DNA from: Pseudomonadota bacterium
GTDB taxonomy: Bacteria > Pseudomonadota > Gammaproteobacteria > Xanthomonadales > Rhodanobacteraceae
Direction: 5' to 3'
Length of the DNA stretch: 64,000 nucleotides
NCBI GenBank assembly: GCA_018240465.1
Contig: JAFEFS010000009.1
Coordinates: 1-64,000 of the forward strand
Part shown: one piece after another, positions 50,348 through 59,948 of the stretch
Layout of the letters: each line of letters begins with the position of its first letter
How positions within the stretch are numbered: the stretch's first letter is position 1
The notes under the pieces: generated by a model
Told to the model about the DNA's origin: nothing
Databases searched by the model: none
What the model saw: the letters and a program-made list of their open reading frames with translations, nothing else
Made by a program: the position numbers and the translations under genes

Positions 50348-52084
50348 TCAGTGTTGCAGGGTTTCGAGTACCCGCTCGATGCCGGCGCGCGACTGCGCGC
50401 GCAGCAGGGCCTTGGCCGCGGCACGCAGCCTGGCGTGATTGCTGAGCGCGATCACCTGGCGCACTTCGAGCAGCGAGGACGGGTGCATGGAGAAGTCGGT
50501 GAGGCCGAGCGCGAGCAGCATCGCCGTGTAGCGCGTGTCGCCGGCCATCTCGCCGCACAGCGCGACCGACTTGTTCGCGCGCCGGCCGGTGGCGATGACC
50601 TGGGCGAGCAGTTTGAGCATGGCCGGATGCAACGGGTCGTGCAGCACGCCGAGCGCGTCGTTGCCGCGGTCTGCGGCGAGGAGGTACTGGATCAGGTCGT
50701 TGGTGCCGATCGAGACGAAGTCGAGATGGCGCAGCAGCGTGGACAGCGCGATCGCCGCCGCGGGCACCTCGATCATCGCGCCGAACTCGTAGTGGTCGGC
50801 GATCTCGTGGCCCTCGGTACGCAGCTCGCGCGCGCACTGCGCAGCCAGCGCGCGCGTGGCGATGACTTCCTCGGCCGTCGCCACCATCGGCACGAGGATG
50901 CGCACCGGGCCATAGCGGCTCGCGCGCAGGATCGCACGCAACTGCGTTGCGAACAGGTGCGGACGCTTCATCGACAGACGCACGCCGCGCACGCCGAGCG
51001 CGGGATTGTCCTCGTCGGTCAGCGCGATGCCCGAGCTGTCGGCCTTGTCGGCGCCGAGGTCGAGCGTGCGGATCGTCACCGGCAGGCCCCCCATGCCGAG
51101 CACGAGTTCGCGGTAGGCCTCGAACTGTTCCTCCTCGCCCGGCGCGTCGCCGCGCTGCAGGAACAGGAATTCGGTGCGGTAGAGGCCGACGCCGCTGACG
51201 CCGAGCGCATGCGCCTGGGCGATGTCGGCCGGCTGCTCGGCGTTGGCGTAGAGGCGGATCTCGACCCCGTCGCGGGTCAGCGTGCGCGCGCCGCGCAGGC
51301 GCGAGAGTTCGTCGGCGCTGCGCGCCTGCTCGCGCTGGTAGTTGCGGTAGACGGCAAGATCCTGCGCGGTCGGATGGACGACGACTTCGCCGCGGCGGCC
51401 GTCGACCAGAATCAGGTCGTCGTCGGAGATTTCCCTGAGCGCGTCGTGCACGCCGACCAGCATCGGCATGCGCATCGAGCGCGCGAGGATCGCGCTGTGC
51501 GACAGCGGGCTGCCGCCTGTGGTGACCAGCGCGAGCACGCCGCTTTCGCGCATCTGCGCAAGTTCGGCCGGCGCGACCGTGTCGCTGACCAGGATGGTGC
51601 CGACACGCGCGGCGATCTGGCGTTCGGCCGGAGTCTTGTCGCGCGTCAGTTCGCCCTGCACGCGGCCGATGACGTGGTCGACGTCCTCGCGCCGGCTGCG
51701 CAGGTAGGGATCGTCGATCGCATCGAAGGCGGCGACGAGGCGGTCGCGCTGCACCTTGAGCGCCGCGCTCGCGCGCAGGCGTCCGGTGCGGATCAGGTCG
51801 TAGAGGCCGTCGACGAGTTCGGGATCGTCGAGGATCATGCTGTGCGCGTCGATGAATTCGCCGACTTCGTGCGACAGCGCGCCATGCAGTTTGTCGCGCA
51901 GCGCGGCGAGTTCCGAGCGGGCGGCGCTCAGCGCGGTGGCGAGCTTGGCGACTTCGGCTTCGACTTCGGCGGCTGGCAGCGGGCGTTCGTCGACGCTGAT
52001 CTGGTTCGGCTGGACCAGGCGCGCACGGCCCAGTGTCATGCCGCGCGCGGCGGCGGTTCCGGTCAGGACGAGGCGGCCGCTCAC
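50348..52084 (-). CDS. ptsI: PTS Enzyme I
   Basis: A 578-aa phosphoenolpyruvate-protein phosphotransferase. The phosphorylated histidine is H196 in GGSPLSHSAILARS. The PEP-binding half has the signatures GLYRTEFLF, DLGADKADS and GTNDLIQYLLAADR. It moves phosphate from PEP to HPr. No sugar permease (EIIB/C) is present nearby; with EIIA(Man), HPr and HprK this is a regulatory PTS rather than a transport system, as in other xanthomonads. GTG start at 52084, the last gene of the leftward run. Confidence 0.95.
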   Translation of the reverse strand: MSGRLVLTGTAAARGMTLGRARLVQPNQISVDERPLPAAEVEAEVAKLATALSAARSELAALRDKLHGALSHEVGEFIDAHSMILDDPELVDGLYDLIRTGRLRASAALKVQRDRLVAAFDAIDDPYLRSRREDVDHVIGRVQGELTRDKTPAERQIAARVGTILVSDTVAPAELAQMRESGVLALVTTGGSPLSHSAILARSMRMPMLVGVHDALREISDDDLILVDGRRGEVVVHPTAQDLAVYRNYQREQARSADELSRLRGARTLTRDGVEIRLYANAEQPADIAQAHALGVSGVGLYRTEFLFLQRGDAPGEEEQFEAYRELVLGMGGLPVTIRTLDLGADKADSSGIALTDEDNPALGVRGVRLSMKRPHLFATQLRAILRASRYGPVRILVPMVATAEEVIATRALAAQCARELRTEGHEIADHYEFGAMIEVPAAAIALSTLLRHLDFVSIGTNDLIQYLLAADRGNDALGVLHDPLHPAMLKLLAQVIATGRRANKSVALCGEMAGDTRYTAMLLALGLTDFSMHPSSLLEVRQVIALSNHARLRAAAKALLRAQSRAGIERVLETLQH

Positions 52085-52305
52085 GCAACCGCTCCCGTCA
52101 AAAAAAGTTGTCGTGCGCTCGGCGCGCGACGATCACTCCCCCTCTTCCTCAAGCTGCGCCTGAGAGGAAAGGATTGGGGCGAGGGGGGCTTTTGATCTCG
52201 TTCCCGCGGGATGGAAACGATGAATGGCGCACCCTCAAAGCCGCCTTCCCCGGCAAGGAGCCGTCGCGGGAGAGGACCATCCAGGTGAACGCTTGCGTCG
52301 ATCAC
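52085..52305. other. Spacer between ptsH and ptsI with imperfect hairpins
   Basis: 221 bp without a gene. CCTCTTCCTCA and TGAGAGGAAAGG (about 52142-52171) can form an imperfect hairpin of the CCCTCT/AGAGGG repeat type, and a GGGATGG / CGGGAGAGG mixture lies nearby. The spacer breaks an otherwise tight operon and could lower ptsI relative to ptsH, or hold a promoter. Nothing more specific is seen. Confidence 0.4.
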
Positions 52306-52575
52306 TCACGCGCCCTCGTCGAACTTGCGGTTGAACAGGTCGACCATCGCGTCCATCGCCGTCTCTTCATCGGCGCCTTCGGTGCGCAGCGTGATCGGGT
52401 TGCCGACCCCGGCGGCGAGCATCATCACGCCCATGATGCTCTTCGCGTTGACCTCGCGGCCCTTGAAGATCAGGAACGCACTGGCCTTGTAGCCTTGCAG
52501 CAGTTGCACGAGCTTGGCCGAGGCGCGCGCATGCAGGCCGAGCTTGTTGCTGATCGTGATTTCGCGTTCGAGCAT
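52306..52575 (-). CDS. ptsH: HPr phosphocarrier protein
   Basis: An 89-aa HPr. The active histidine is H15 in GLHARAS, phosphorylated by Enzyme I. The regulatory serine is S46 in NAKSIMGVM, the site used by HPr kinase; hprK is encoded two genes upstream, which makes S46 phosphorylation likely. It starts 17 nt after the EIIA stop. Confidence 0.96.
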   Translation of the reverse strand: MLEREITISNKLGLHARASAKLVQLLQGYKASAFLIFKGREVNAKSIMGVMMLAAGVGNPITLRTEGADEETAMDAMVDLFNRKFDEGA

Positions 52576-52592
52576 CCGTGATCCTTGCGTTC

Positions 52593-52979
52593 TCAGTCGA
52601 TCTTGATCCCCGCGCGACCGCCTTGCTCGGCTGTTTGCGCCAGCTCGAGCAACGACTGTTCCGGGTAATTTAGCACGCGCAACAACATCGGCAGATTGAG
52701 GCCGGAGACGCGCTTGGTAGCCACCCCCGTCGGCGCGATGCGGTCGAGCACGTTGCTCGGCGTTGCGCCGAATACGTCGGTGAGCACGAGCACGCCGTCG
52801 CCCGAATCGAGCGCGCGGATGCGCGCGCCAGTCGCCTCCATCGCGAAATCGATGTCGGCACCGGGCGGAATCGCGAGCGCATCGACCTTGAGGCTGATCT
52901 TGCCGAGCAGATGGCGCGACGTTTCGATCAGCGCGTCGCCCATGCTTTCGTGGGTGAGCAGAAGGATGCCGACCGCCAT
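52593..52979 (-). CDS. PTS EIIA component, mannose family
   Basis: A 128-aa EIIA-Man domain: MAVGILLLTHESMG places the phosphorylated histidine at H10, and VLVLTDVFGATPSN and RVSGLNLPMLLRVL are family segments. With no EIIB, C or D, it probably serves regulation. The start codon overlaps the rapZ stop by one base (TAATG). Confidence 0.92.
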   Translation of the reverse strand: MAVGILLLTHESMGDALIETSRHLLGKISLKVDALAIPPGADIDFAMEATGARIRALDSGDGVLVLTDVFGATPSNVLDRIAPTGVATKRVSGLNLPMLLRVLNYPEQSLLELAQTAEQGGRAGIKID

Positions 52980-53860
52980 TATTCCAACTCCCGATGAAAG
53001 GTTAGTACCTGTTCGCGCGTCGCACGAAAGTGCTCGGCCAGCTTCTCGGCGAGGTAGACCGAGCGGTGCCGGCCACCGGTGCAGCCGAGGCAGATCGTCA
53101 CGTAGGAGCGGTTGTCGGCCTCGAAGCGCGGCAGCCAGGTGTCGAGAAAAGCGGACACTTCGTCGAGGTACTGCATCACCTCCGGTTTCGCGGCGAGCCA
53201 ATCCTTGACTGCCGCGTCGCGGCCGGACAGCGGGCGCACGCGCGCGTCCCAGTGCGGGTTCGGCAGGCAACGCGCATCGAAGACGAAATCGGCGTCGGCC
53301 GGCACGCCGCGCTTGTAGGCGAACGACTCGAACAGCAGCGACAACTCGCCGCCGACCATGCCGAGCTCGGTCGCCATGAGCCGGCGCAACTGGTGCACGT
53401 TGAGCTCGCTCGTGTCGACCACGCGATTGGCGATGACCGAAACCGGCTTGAGGCGCTTGCGCTCCAGCATTATCGCGTCGGTCAACGAAATGCCGTCGCC
53501 GGTCAATGGATGACGACGACGCGTGTCGGAGTAGCGTTTGAACAGCACGTCGTCGCGCGCATCGAGAAAAATCAGCTCGTACTCGATGCCTTGCTGCGCG
53601 AGCCCGGCGAGGATTGCCGGCACACGCTGCAGATCCTCGCTGCGGTTGCGCACGTCGATACCGACCGCGAGGCGTTGGTGCGGGTTCTCCGTGTCGATCG
53701 TCGCCGCGGCGACGAACGCGGACATCAATGCCGCGGGCAGGTTGTCGACGCAGTAGTAGTCGAGGTCCTCGAGCGCACGCAGCGCGATCGTCTTGCCCGC
53801 GCCCGACATGCCGCTGATCACGACGAGGCGCGTTGCCGAACTGGCGGTCTTTTCGCTCAT
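52979..53860 (-). CDS. rapZ: RNase adapter protein RapZ
   Basis: A 293-aa P-loop protein with Walker A GMSGAGKT (17-24), the DNLPAALM motif, FLDARDDVLFKRYSDTRRRH and the C-terminal GCTGGRHRSVYLAE. In E. coli RapZ guides RNase E to the small RNA GlmZ and so controls glucosamine-6-phosphate synthase. No GlmZ-like RNA was recognised here. It follows hprK by 133 nt. Confidence 0.95.
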   Translation of the reverse strand: MSEKTASSATRLVVISGMSGAGKTIALRALEDLDYYCVDNLPAALMSAFVAAATIDTENPHQRLAVGIDVRNRSEDLQRVPAILAGLAQQGIEYELIFLDARDDVLFKRYSDTRRRHPLTGDGISLTDAIMLERKRLKPVSVIANRVVDTSELNVHQLRRLMATELGMVGGELSLLFESFAYKRGVPADADFVFDARCLPNPHWDARVRPLSGRDAAVKDWLAAKPEVMQYLDEVSAFLDTWLPRFEADNRSYVTICLGCTGGRHRSVYLAEKLAEHFRATREQVLTFHRELE

Positions 53861-53993
53861 GAGAATCGGGGTCCGGGAAAAACGAATGCCGTGCGACTGG
53901 CCAATCCGCAGGTACGGCGACGGCGATCGAGGCGAACATGTGCGCAACGGAACCGGAACTCGAATCCCGAGTCCCGGACCCCGGCTCCCAGGC

Positions 53994-54947
53994 TCACCAT
54001 GGCGACTGCCTCAGCATTTGATGCGCCTGACGGTCGAGGAATGTCTGCGCCGGGTCGATGCCCTTGGTCTTGAGCATGTGGTTGCGCACGGCTGCCTCGA
54101 CAAGCACGGCGAGGTTGCGTCCGGCGGCGACCGGAATCGTGGTCTGCGGCACGCGCGTGTCGAGGATCTCGCGATAGCTGTTGTCGCCGTAGATGCGCTC
54201 CAGACCCGTGTCGTCGTTGTCGATCTTCCTCGTCGTGGCGAGGTGCACGATGAGGCGCAGGTATTTCGACGGCTTGACCGCGGTCTGGCCGAACATCTCG
54301 CGTACGTTGAGGATGCCGAGGCCACGCACTTCGAGCAGGTCCTGCAGGATCTCGGGGCAGGAGCCGTCGATCACGTCAGGGGCGATCTGGGTGAATTCGG
54401 GCGCATCGTCGGCGACGAGGCGATGGCCGCGCGTGATGAGTTCCAGCGCGAGTTCGCTCTTGCCCGAACCCGACTCGCCGGTGATCAACACGCCGATCGA
54501 GTAGACCTCCATGAGCACGCCGTGCAGCGTGACGCGCCGCGCAAGCAGGCGCGTGAGGTGATACTGCAGATAGGTCAGCAACTCGTGGCCACGCTTGGGG
54601 CTGAGCCAGATGGGCGTGTTGCTCTCGTTGGCCGCGGTCAGTACATCGGCGGGCACGTCCTGATCCTTGGTCACGATCAACGCGGTGGGCTGGGCTGCGA
54701 CGATGCGTTCGACCGCCTCCCAGCGTTCGCGCGCGTCGAGGCCGTTGAGCCAGTTCAGCTCCTCGGTGCCGATGATCTGGATCTTGTTCGGATAGATGAT
54801 GTTGAGGTAACCGGCCAGCGAAGGCCGGCGCGCCTGCTTCTCGGCCGGTGCGAGCGCTCGCCTGTCGCCTGCCTCGCCGGCGACCCAGCGCAGGGCAAGT
54901 CGCTCGGATACCTTGTCGAACAGTTCGCGGGCGGTTAGGCGTTCCAT
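53994..54947 (-). CDS. hprK: HPr kinase/phosphorylase
   Basis: A 317-aa enzyme with the catalytic histidine H142 ([10 protein letters not shown]), P-loop GESGSGKS (157-164), H175 and D180-D181, and the HprK signature [15 protein letters not shown]. It phosphorylates and dephosphorylates HPr at S46. In Proteobacteria HprK often belongs to a PTS-linked regulatory operon, as here. The start ATG at 54947 matches family length. Confidence 0.95.
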   Translation of the reverse strand: MERLTARELFDKVSERLALRWVAGEAGDRRALAPAEKQARRPSLAGYLNIIYPNKIQIIGTEELNWLNGLDARERWEAVERIVAAQPTALIVTKDQDVPADVLTAANESNTPIWLSPKRGHELLTYLQYHLTRLLARRVTLHGVLMEVYSIGVLITGESGSGKSELALELITRGHRLVADDAPEFTQIAPDVIDGSCPEILQDLLEVRGLGILNVREMFGQTAVKPSKYLRLIVHLATTRKIDNDDTGLERIYGDNSYREILDTRVPQTTIPVAAGRNLAVLVEAAVRNHMLKTKGIDPAQTFLDRQAHQMLRQSPW

Positions 54948-55076
54948 GACGGCAGATCGGATCGAAGGATCGACATTCTGCCAGTTCGACGGAGCGGTTG
55001 CGACACGCGGCGCGCGGCCGCGTGCGCACGTTCCGGCGATGGCGCAACGCCGCCGCACGAGGCGGCGCTGCGACGG

Positions 55077-55535
55077 CTACTTCTTCTCCGGCTCCAGCCG
55101 CTGCGCCGCTTGGCCGAACACGTAGCGCCAGCCTTCGCGCCGGTGCACGTAGACGTCGCTGAACCAGAGCTTGTAGTCGGCTGTCTTGCCTTCGCGCGTG
55201 TACTTGATCCAGAGCAGGGCGGTGACGACGGCGGTGTCGCCGTAGACGCGCACCTTTTGCGTGCCGGGCATTTCCTCCTGGCGTTCGTAGACGTATTCCT
55301 TGGCGCGCGCGCTGGCGAGCAGGTCGGACTTGGAGTAGGCCTGGCCGCGTCCGCTGACGAGGGTGAAGTCGTCGGCGAGGATACGGTCCATCGTCGCCGC
55401 ATCGTTCGCGGCGACGGCGGTCTGGTATTGCGTGTCGAGCGAGGCAACCGTGGCGGCGTCATCGGCAAGTGCCATAGCCGGCGACAGGGCGGCGGCGAGC
55501 AATGCAGCTCGCTTGAAGCGGAAAGGCAAGGTCAT
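55077..55535 (-). CDS. Exported SnoaL/DUF4440-like protein
   Basis: A 152-aa protein with a signal peptide (residues 1-24, AMALADDA) and an NTF2-like cone fold: VASLDTQYQTAVAANDAATM, ILADDFTLVSGRGQAYSKSDLL and VYVHRREGWRYVFGQAAQ. Such domains bind or isomerise small molecules, and most exported ones are uncharacterised. It lies inside the rpoN-hprK locus, where ptsN is expected, 45 nt after the AraC gene. A link to PTS control is doubtful. Confidence 0.78.
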   Translation of the reverse strand: MTLPFRFKRAALLAAALSPAMALADDAATVASLDTQYQTAVAANDAATMDRILADDFTLVSGRGQAYSKSDLLASARAKEYVYERQEEMPGTQKVRVYGDTAVVTALLWIKYTREGKTADYKLWFSDVYVHRREGWRYVFGQAAQRLEPEKK

Positions 55536-55580
55536 CGGTTCTCCTGATCGACGCGCGGATGCGCCTCGCGGAAACCGATG

Positions 55581-56426
55581 CTAGGGCGAGGACAAGAACC
55601 GTTCTTGGAGAATCTTGCGGTCGCCGCGCCGAAGCTGGCGGAATGCGCGCGGCGACACGCCCGCGGCGCGACGGAACGTGCGCACGAAGTTGGACAGGTC
55701 AGCGAAGCCGCACTCGAAGGCGATGTCGGTGACCGCATGGTCGGCATCGCCGAGCAGGCGCGCCGCGCGGCGCAGGCGCGCGCGCACGAGGTACTGGTGC
55801 GGGGTCACGCCGAGCGCCTGGGTGAACACGCGCAGGAAATGGAAGGCGCTCAGTTCCGCCTTGCGCGCGGCGGCATCGAGGTCGATCGGCGCGTGCGCGT
55901 TCGCATCGATCCACAAGGCCACCTCGACCGCGCGGCGGCGGTCCCGCGGCGAAGCTGCGGCTTGGCGCCGCCCTTGCCCGCGCAGCAGGTCGACGAGCCG
56001 TGAAGCCACGATGAGGCCGATCTCGTCGAGCGCCTGGTCGCCGAAGCCATCGATGCAGGCTTGGGCCAATTCCGCGAACACGGCCAGTTCGGCGAGCGGC
56101 GGCAGGCCGCGGCTTTGCCAAAGGCCGTCCGCGCAGGCCAGCGCGTCGAACAGGTTCGGCGCGAGATGGAACGACAGGCATTCGTCGCCGCAGGGATGAT
56201 GCTCGTGGGTGCAGACGAACTCGTCGCCCGCGCGGCCGAGCAGGAAGGAACCGGCAACGAGTTCGTGCTCGGCACCGCGGCAGCGATAGCCGAAACTGCC
56301 GCGGCGCACGTAGGAGAAGGAATGGCCGCCGTGTCGCTCGGCGAACGGGCGCGTGTGCGGACCCGCGTCGCAGCGGTAGTCGGTGACGATCAGCGCACCG
56401 CGGTGCAAGAGCGTGGGAGTCGCCAT
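55581..56426 (-). CDS. AraC family transcriptional regulator
   Basis: A 281-aa protein. The N-terminal cupin-like sensory domain has [20 protein letters not shown] and [17 protein letters not shown]. The two helix-turn-helix units at about 170-270 include [21 protein letters not shown] and [26 protein letters not shown] arrangement in the sensory domain could bind metal. Likely regulates the adjacent DUF4440-like gene. Its presence between hpf and hprK is unusual. Confidence 0.88.
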   Translation of the reverse strand: MATPTLLHRGALIVTDYRCDAGPHTRPFAERHGGHSFSYVRRGSFGYRCRGAEHELVAGSFLLGRAGDEFVCTHEHHPCGDECLSFHLAPNLFDALACADGLWQSRGLPPLAELAVFAELAQACIDGFGDQALDEIGLIVASRLVDLLRGQGRRQAAASPRDRRRAVEVALWIDANAHAPIDLDAAARKAELSAFHFLRVFTQALGVTPHQYLVRARLRRAARLLGDADHAVTDIAFECGFADLSNFVRTFRRAAGVSPRAFRQLRRGDRKILQERFLSSP

Positions 56427-56469
56427 GCCGCCCAGTTTACGTCAACCGGGCGGCAGGCGCGGCAGGACG

Positions 56470-56796
56470 TCAGCTCGCGTAGCGTGCCTCGCGTACGGTG
56501 TCGCGGTGGTGGTTCTGCAGTTTTTCCTTGTGTTTCTTCACCTGGCGGTCGAGCTTGTCGGCGAGGCCGTCGATCGCTGCGTAGAGGTCGGCACCGGTGG
56601 CGTCGGCGTGAATGGTCTTGTTCGCGCCGCAATGCACGGTGGCTTCGGCTTTCTGGAACAGCTTCTCGACGGAGAGGACCACAGCGGCATCATGCAGGTG
56701 CTCGAAATGTCGGACAATGCGTCCGAGCTTCGATTCGGCGTAATCGCGCAGCGCGGGGGTGACGATGACTTGATGCCCACTGACGGTGATCTGCAT
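56470..56796 (-). CDS. hpf: Ribosome hibernation promoting factor (short HPF)
   Basis: A 108-aa member of the HPF/YfiA family: MQITVSGHQVIVTPALRDYA, VRHFEHLHDAAVVLSV and DLYAAIDGLADKLDRQVKKHK. Short HPF dimerises 70S ribosomes into inactive 100S particles in stationary phase. It lies 137 nt after rpoN, the standard place in Proteobacteria. Confidence 0.95.
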   Translation of the reverse strand: MQITVSGHQVIVTPALRDYAESKLGRIVRHFEHLHDAAVVLSVEKLFQKAEATVHCGANKTIHADATGADLYAAIDGLADKLDRQVKKHKEKLQNHHRDTVREARYAS

Positions 56797-56933
56797 GACG
56801 AAATCCTCTGTATTGAAGTTTCAGGTTGCCCGCCAAACGCGGCGGACAAAAATTCAGACCGATGCCTCGATGGTTGGTTCCGTGCCTGCCTCCTTTTCGT
56901 TGGATGGAAGTGGGTTGAGTCGTGGCGCGCCGG

Positions 56934-58439
56934 TCATGGCGCGGAGGCGGCCAGACACAAACGGCCGCGCTCGGAGGAAGAAGGAATATTCATGCCCTCG
57001 CGGTACTTCGCCACGGTGCGCCGGGCGACCTCGATGCCGCGCTTGTTCAGCTCGGAAGCGAGAGCCTGGTCCGACAAGGGCTTGCGCGGAGTTTCGTCGT
57101 CGATCAGCTTCTTGATCATCGCCTGGATCGCGGTCGCCGAGGCCGCGCCGCCGTCCACCGTGCCGACCCCGGAGGAGAAGAAGAACTTGAACTCGAACGT
57201 GCCGCGCGGCGTGTGCAGGTACTTGCGCGTGGTCATGCGCGAGACCGTGGATTCGTGCATGCCGATCTCGTCGGCGATGTCGCGCAACACGAGCGGGCGC
57301 ATCGCTTCGGCGCCGAAATCGAGGAAGGCGCTTTGCGCGCGCACGATCGCGCTTGCGACCTTGAGCATCGTGTCCGCGCGCGTTGCCAGACTCTTGATCA
57401 GCCAGCGCGCCTCCTGCAATTGGCCGCGCAGATATTGGGCGTCGTCGCGCTGCGCGCGCGCGATCAGGCCCGAGTAGTGGCGATTGATCGACAGTCGCGG
57501 CTGGCAATGCGGGCTCAGGGTGACGTTCCAGCGTCCGCCCTGGCGACGCGCGTAGGCATCGGGTGCGACGAATTCAGTCGCGGTCGCGCTGTACCGTGCG
57601 CCGGGTTTCGGGTCGAGAGAACGGATCAGCGCGATCGCCGCATCGATCTCGGTGGTATCGGCGCGCAGCAGCTTTGCCAGGCGCGCGCGATCGTTGCGCG
57701 CCAGCGTTTCCAGATGCGCGGTCACGATCTCGCGCGCGGCCTTCCAGCCAGCGGTCGACGGATCGAAAGTGTCGAGCTGCACGCGCAGGCATTCGCCCAG
57801 GTTGCGGCTGGCCACGCCGATCGGATCGAAATGCTGGATGCGGTGGCGCATCGCCTCGACTTCCGCGGCCGTCGCCGCGTTGCCGTTGACGGAAGGCAGG
57901 CCGGCGAGCGAACCGCACAGCGATTCGGCATCCTCGTGCAGATATCCATCCTCGTCTATCGCCTCGATGATCGCCGCACCGATCGCGCGGTCGCGCGGCG
58001 ACAGCGCGGTGAGGTTGAGTTGCCAGAGCAGGTGATCGCGCAGGTCTTCGGGTTCGGGATCCTGCTTCTCGACGCCGTCCTCGTCGACCGGCTTGGGGCT
58101 GCCGTAGTCGCTGCCGTCGTCCTCGAAGTCTCCGGCGAGTTCGAAATCGTCGACCTCGCGTGTTTCGTCGCCGGCGTTGTCACTGCGTTCGCCGGCATCG
58201 TGCTCGGCTTCGGCGGGCTCGGTCGTCGCGGATTCACCGTCGAACGAATATTCGTCGCTTGCTGCCGGGTCGTCGTCGTTGCCGGCTTCGCTCAGTTCGA
58301 GCAGGGGATTGGACTCGAGCACCTCGCGCAGTTCGATTTCGAGTTCGACACTCGACATCTGCAGCAGTTTGATCGCCTGCTGCAGTTGTGGCGTCAGCGA
58401 AAGCTGCTGATGCAGGCGGAGTTGTAAAGCGGGTTTCAC
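56934..58439 (-). CDS. rpoN: RNA polymerase sigma-54 factor
   Basis: A 501-aa sigma-54. Region I is Q/L-rich (LRLHQQLSLTPQLQQAIKLL), an acidic region II follows (about 52-128), and region III has the helix-turn-helix (DIADEIGMHESTVSRMTTRKY) and the RpoN box ARRTVAKYRE near the C-terminus. It directs transcription from -24/-12 promoters with AAA+ activators. GTG start at 58439. A CpxA-like sensor gene lies just upstream instead of the usual lptB. Confidence 0.96.
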   Translation of the reverse strand: MKPALQLRLHQQLSLTPQLQQAIKLLQMSSVELEIELREVLESNPLLELSEAGNDDDPAASDEYSFDGESATTEPAEAEHDAGERSDNAGDETREVDDFELAGDFEDDGSDYGSPKPVDEDGVEKQDPEPEDLRDHLLWQLNLTALSPRDRAIGAAIIEAIDEDGYLHEDAESLCGSLAGLPSVNGNAATAAEVEAMRHRIQHFDPIGVASRNLGECLRVQLDTFDPSTAGWKAAREIVTAHLETLARNDRARLAKLLRADTTEIDAAIALIRSLDPKPGARYSATATEFVAPDAYARRQGGRWNVTLSPHCQPRLSINRHYSGLIARAQRDDAQYLRGQLQEARWLIKSLATRADTMLKVASAIVRAQSAFLDFGAEAMRPLVLRDIADEIGMHESTVSRMTTRKYLHTPRGTFEFKFFFSSGVGTVDGGAASATAIQAMIKKLIDDETPRKPLSDQALASELNKRGIEVARRTVAKYREGMNIPSSSERGRLCLAASAP

Positions 58440-58591
58440 GGAGACGGCAAACTCACCCAGAACGACGGCGGAATCAGCATAGCGCCAAATCGGCCGGTCG
58501 GGTAAATCCGGAAGCACAAATTTTTCCGCTGGTCCATCGCGGCGGGCCGGTCCCGGCAGCCGTGGCCGGCAGACCGGACGATCGCCCCGCC

Positions 58592-59944
58592 CTAGGCCAG
58601 AGGCAGATGGATCTCTATTTCCAGGCCGCCGCCGGAGACGTTGCCGGCGCAGATTCGCCCGCCCTGGCGTTCGATCGCGCGCTTGGCGATCGCCAGGCCC
58701 AGGCCAGAACCGCCGCTCTTGCGCGCGCGCGCATCGTCGGTGCGATAGTAAGGCTCGAAGATGCGCGCGAGGTCGGATTCGTCCACGCCGGGACCGGCGT
58801 CGGCGACGCGCAACCGCGCCTCGCGCTCGCTACGGTCGAGGCGGATGCGGATGGTCGAGTCGGCGCGCGTGTAGTTGACCGCATTGCGCACGACGTTTTC
58901 GATCGCGCTGCCGAGCAGGTCGGCCTCGGCCTGCACCTGCAGCGGCGTGCTTTGCTGGATCAGCAGCGAACAATGCCGCGCCTGTGCTTCGAATGCCGCG
59001 TCGGCGACGATGTCGGCGACGAGCGTGTCGAGTGCGAGCGGCTCCACCCTCGAGGGCGTGGTCGTTTCCATGCGCGAGAGCTGGATCGCCTGCGCGATCA
59101 TTTCTTCGAGCCGTTCCGACTCGCGTTCGATGCGGTCGAGCTGGAGTTTGGCGTCGCCGGCCTGCACCTGCGCGCGCGCGAGTTCGAGCGCCACGCGCTG
59201 GCGCGCGAGTGGCGAGCGCATCTCGTGCGAGACGTCGCGGATCAGGCGGCGCTGACCCTCGACGAGTTCCTTGAGGCGCGCGGCCATGCCGTCGAACTCG
59301 CTGGCGAGGGCGAGCATCTCCGCGCTGCGCCCGAATTTCAGTGCGCCGACGCGCGCGTCGAGATCGCCGCCGGCAACACGCCGCGCGCCGGCGCGGATGC
59401 GCGACAGCGGCGCCGCGATGTAGGCGGCGAGGATCAGGGAGAACATCGCGCTGATCACGCTGGCGATGACTACCTGGTCCCAGAAATACGTCGGCCGCCG
59501 GGTGAGAATGCGCAACACCGCCGACTGGAGATAGGCGGCGACCGCGGTATAGCGTGTACCGTCGGGCAGGGAGATCGCGCGGATGCGCGTGCGCCGCGAA
59601 TGTAGCCCCTGTTCGTCGACGACTGCGCCGGCTACCTCCTCGGCTATGCCGGGCCCGGTCTCGTTGCCGAGAATGTCTCGGTTGTTCGCGTCGAGCACGT
59701 ACAGGGTGATGCCGCGATCGCTCGCGCCTCGCTGCACCTCGCGCAGCGCCTCGATACCGCCCGCGTGCAGGGCACGACTCGCGCCGCGCAACTGGTCGTT
59801 GAGCACCGATTCCATGCGCGTGATGCCGAGCCCTGGAATTTCCTCGTTCTCGAACGTGTACGAGGTGCTCCAGGCGATCGCGAGAATCAGCACGAGGGTG
59901 CCGGTCCAGAACAGGGCGAAGATGCGCCAGAACAGGCGGCGCAT
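58592..59944 (-). CDS. CpxA-like sensor histidine kinase
   Basis: A 450-aa membrane kinase. One N-terminal helix (about 10-28), a periplasmic sensor of about 130 residues, a second helix (about 160-180), a HAMP linker, then the H-box RDVSHEMRSPLARQR with the phosphorylated histidine near 241. N-box VVRNAVNYT and G1/G2 boxes DAGPGVDE and SGGSGLGLAIAKR complete it. Architecture and regulator match CpxA. 4 nt from the response regulator stop, so co-expressed. Signal unknown. Confidence 0.88.
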   Translation of the reverse strand: MRRLFWRIFALFWTGTLVLILAIAWSTSYTFENEEIPGLGITRMESVLNDQLRGASRALHAGGIEALREVQRGASDRGITLYVLDANNRDILGNETGPGIAEEVAGAVVDEQGLHSRRTRIRAISLPDGTRYTAVAAYLQSAVLRILTRRPTYFWDQVVIASVISAMFSLILAAYIAAPLSRIRAGARRVAGGDLDARVGALKFGRSAEMLALASEFDGMAARLKELVEGQRRLIRDVSHEMRSPLARQRVALELARAQVQAGDAKLQLDRIERESERLEEMIAQAIQLSRMETTTPSRVEPLALDTLVADIVADAAFEAQARHCSLLIQQSTPLQVQAEADLLGSAIENVVRNAVNYTRADSTIRIRLDRSEREARLRVADAGPGVDESDLARIFEPYYRTDDARARKSGGSGLGLAIAKRAIERQGGRICAGNVSGGGLEIEIHLPLA

Positions 59945-59948
59945 GGCG

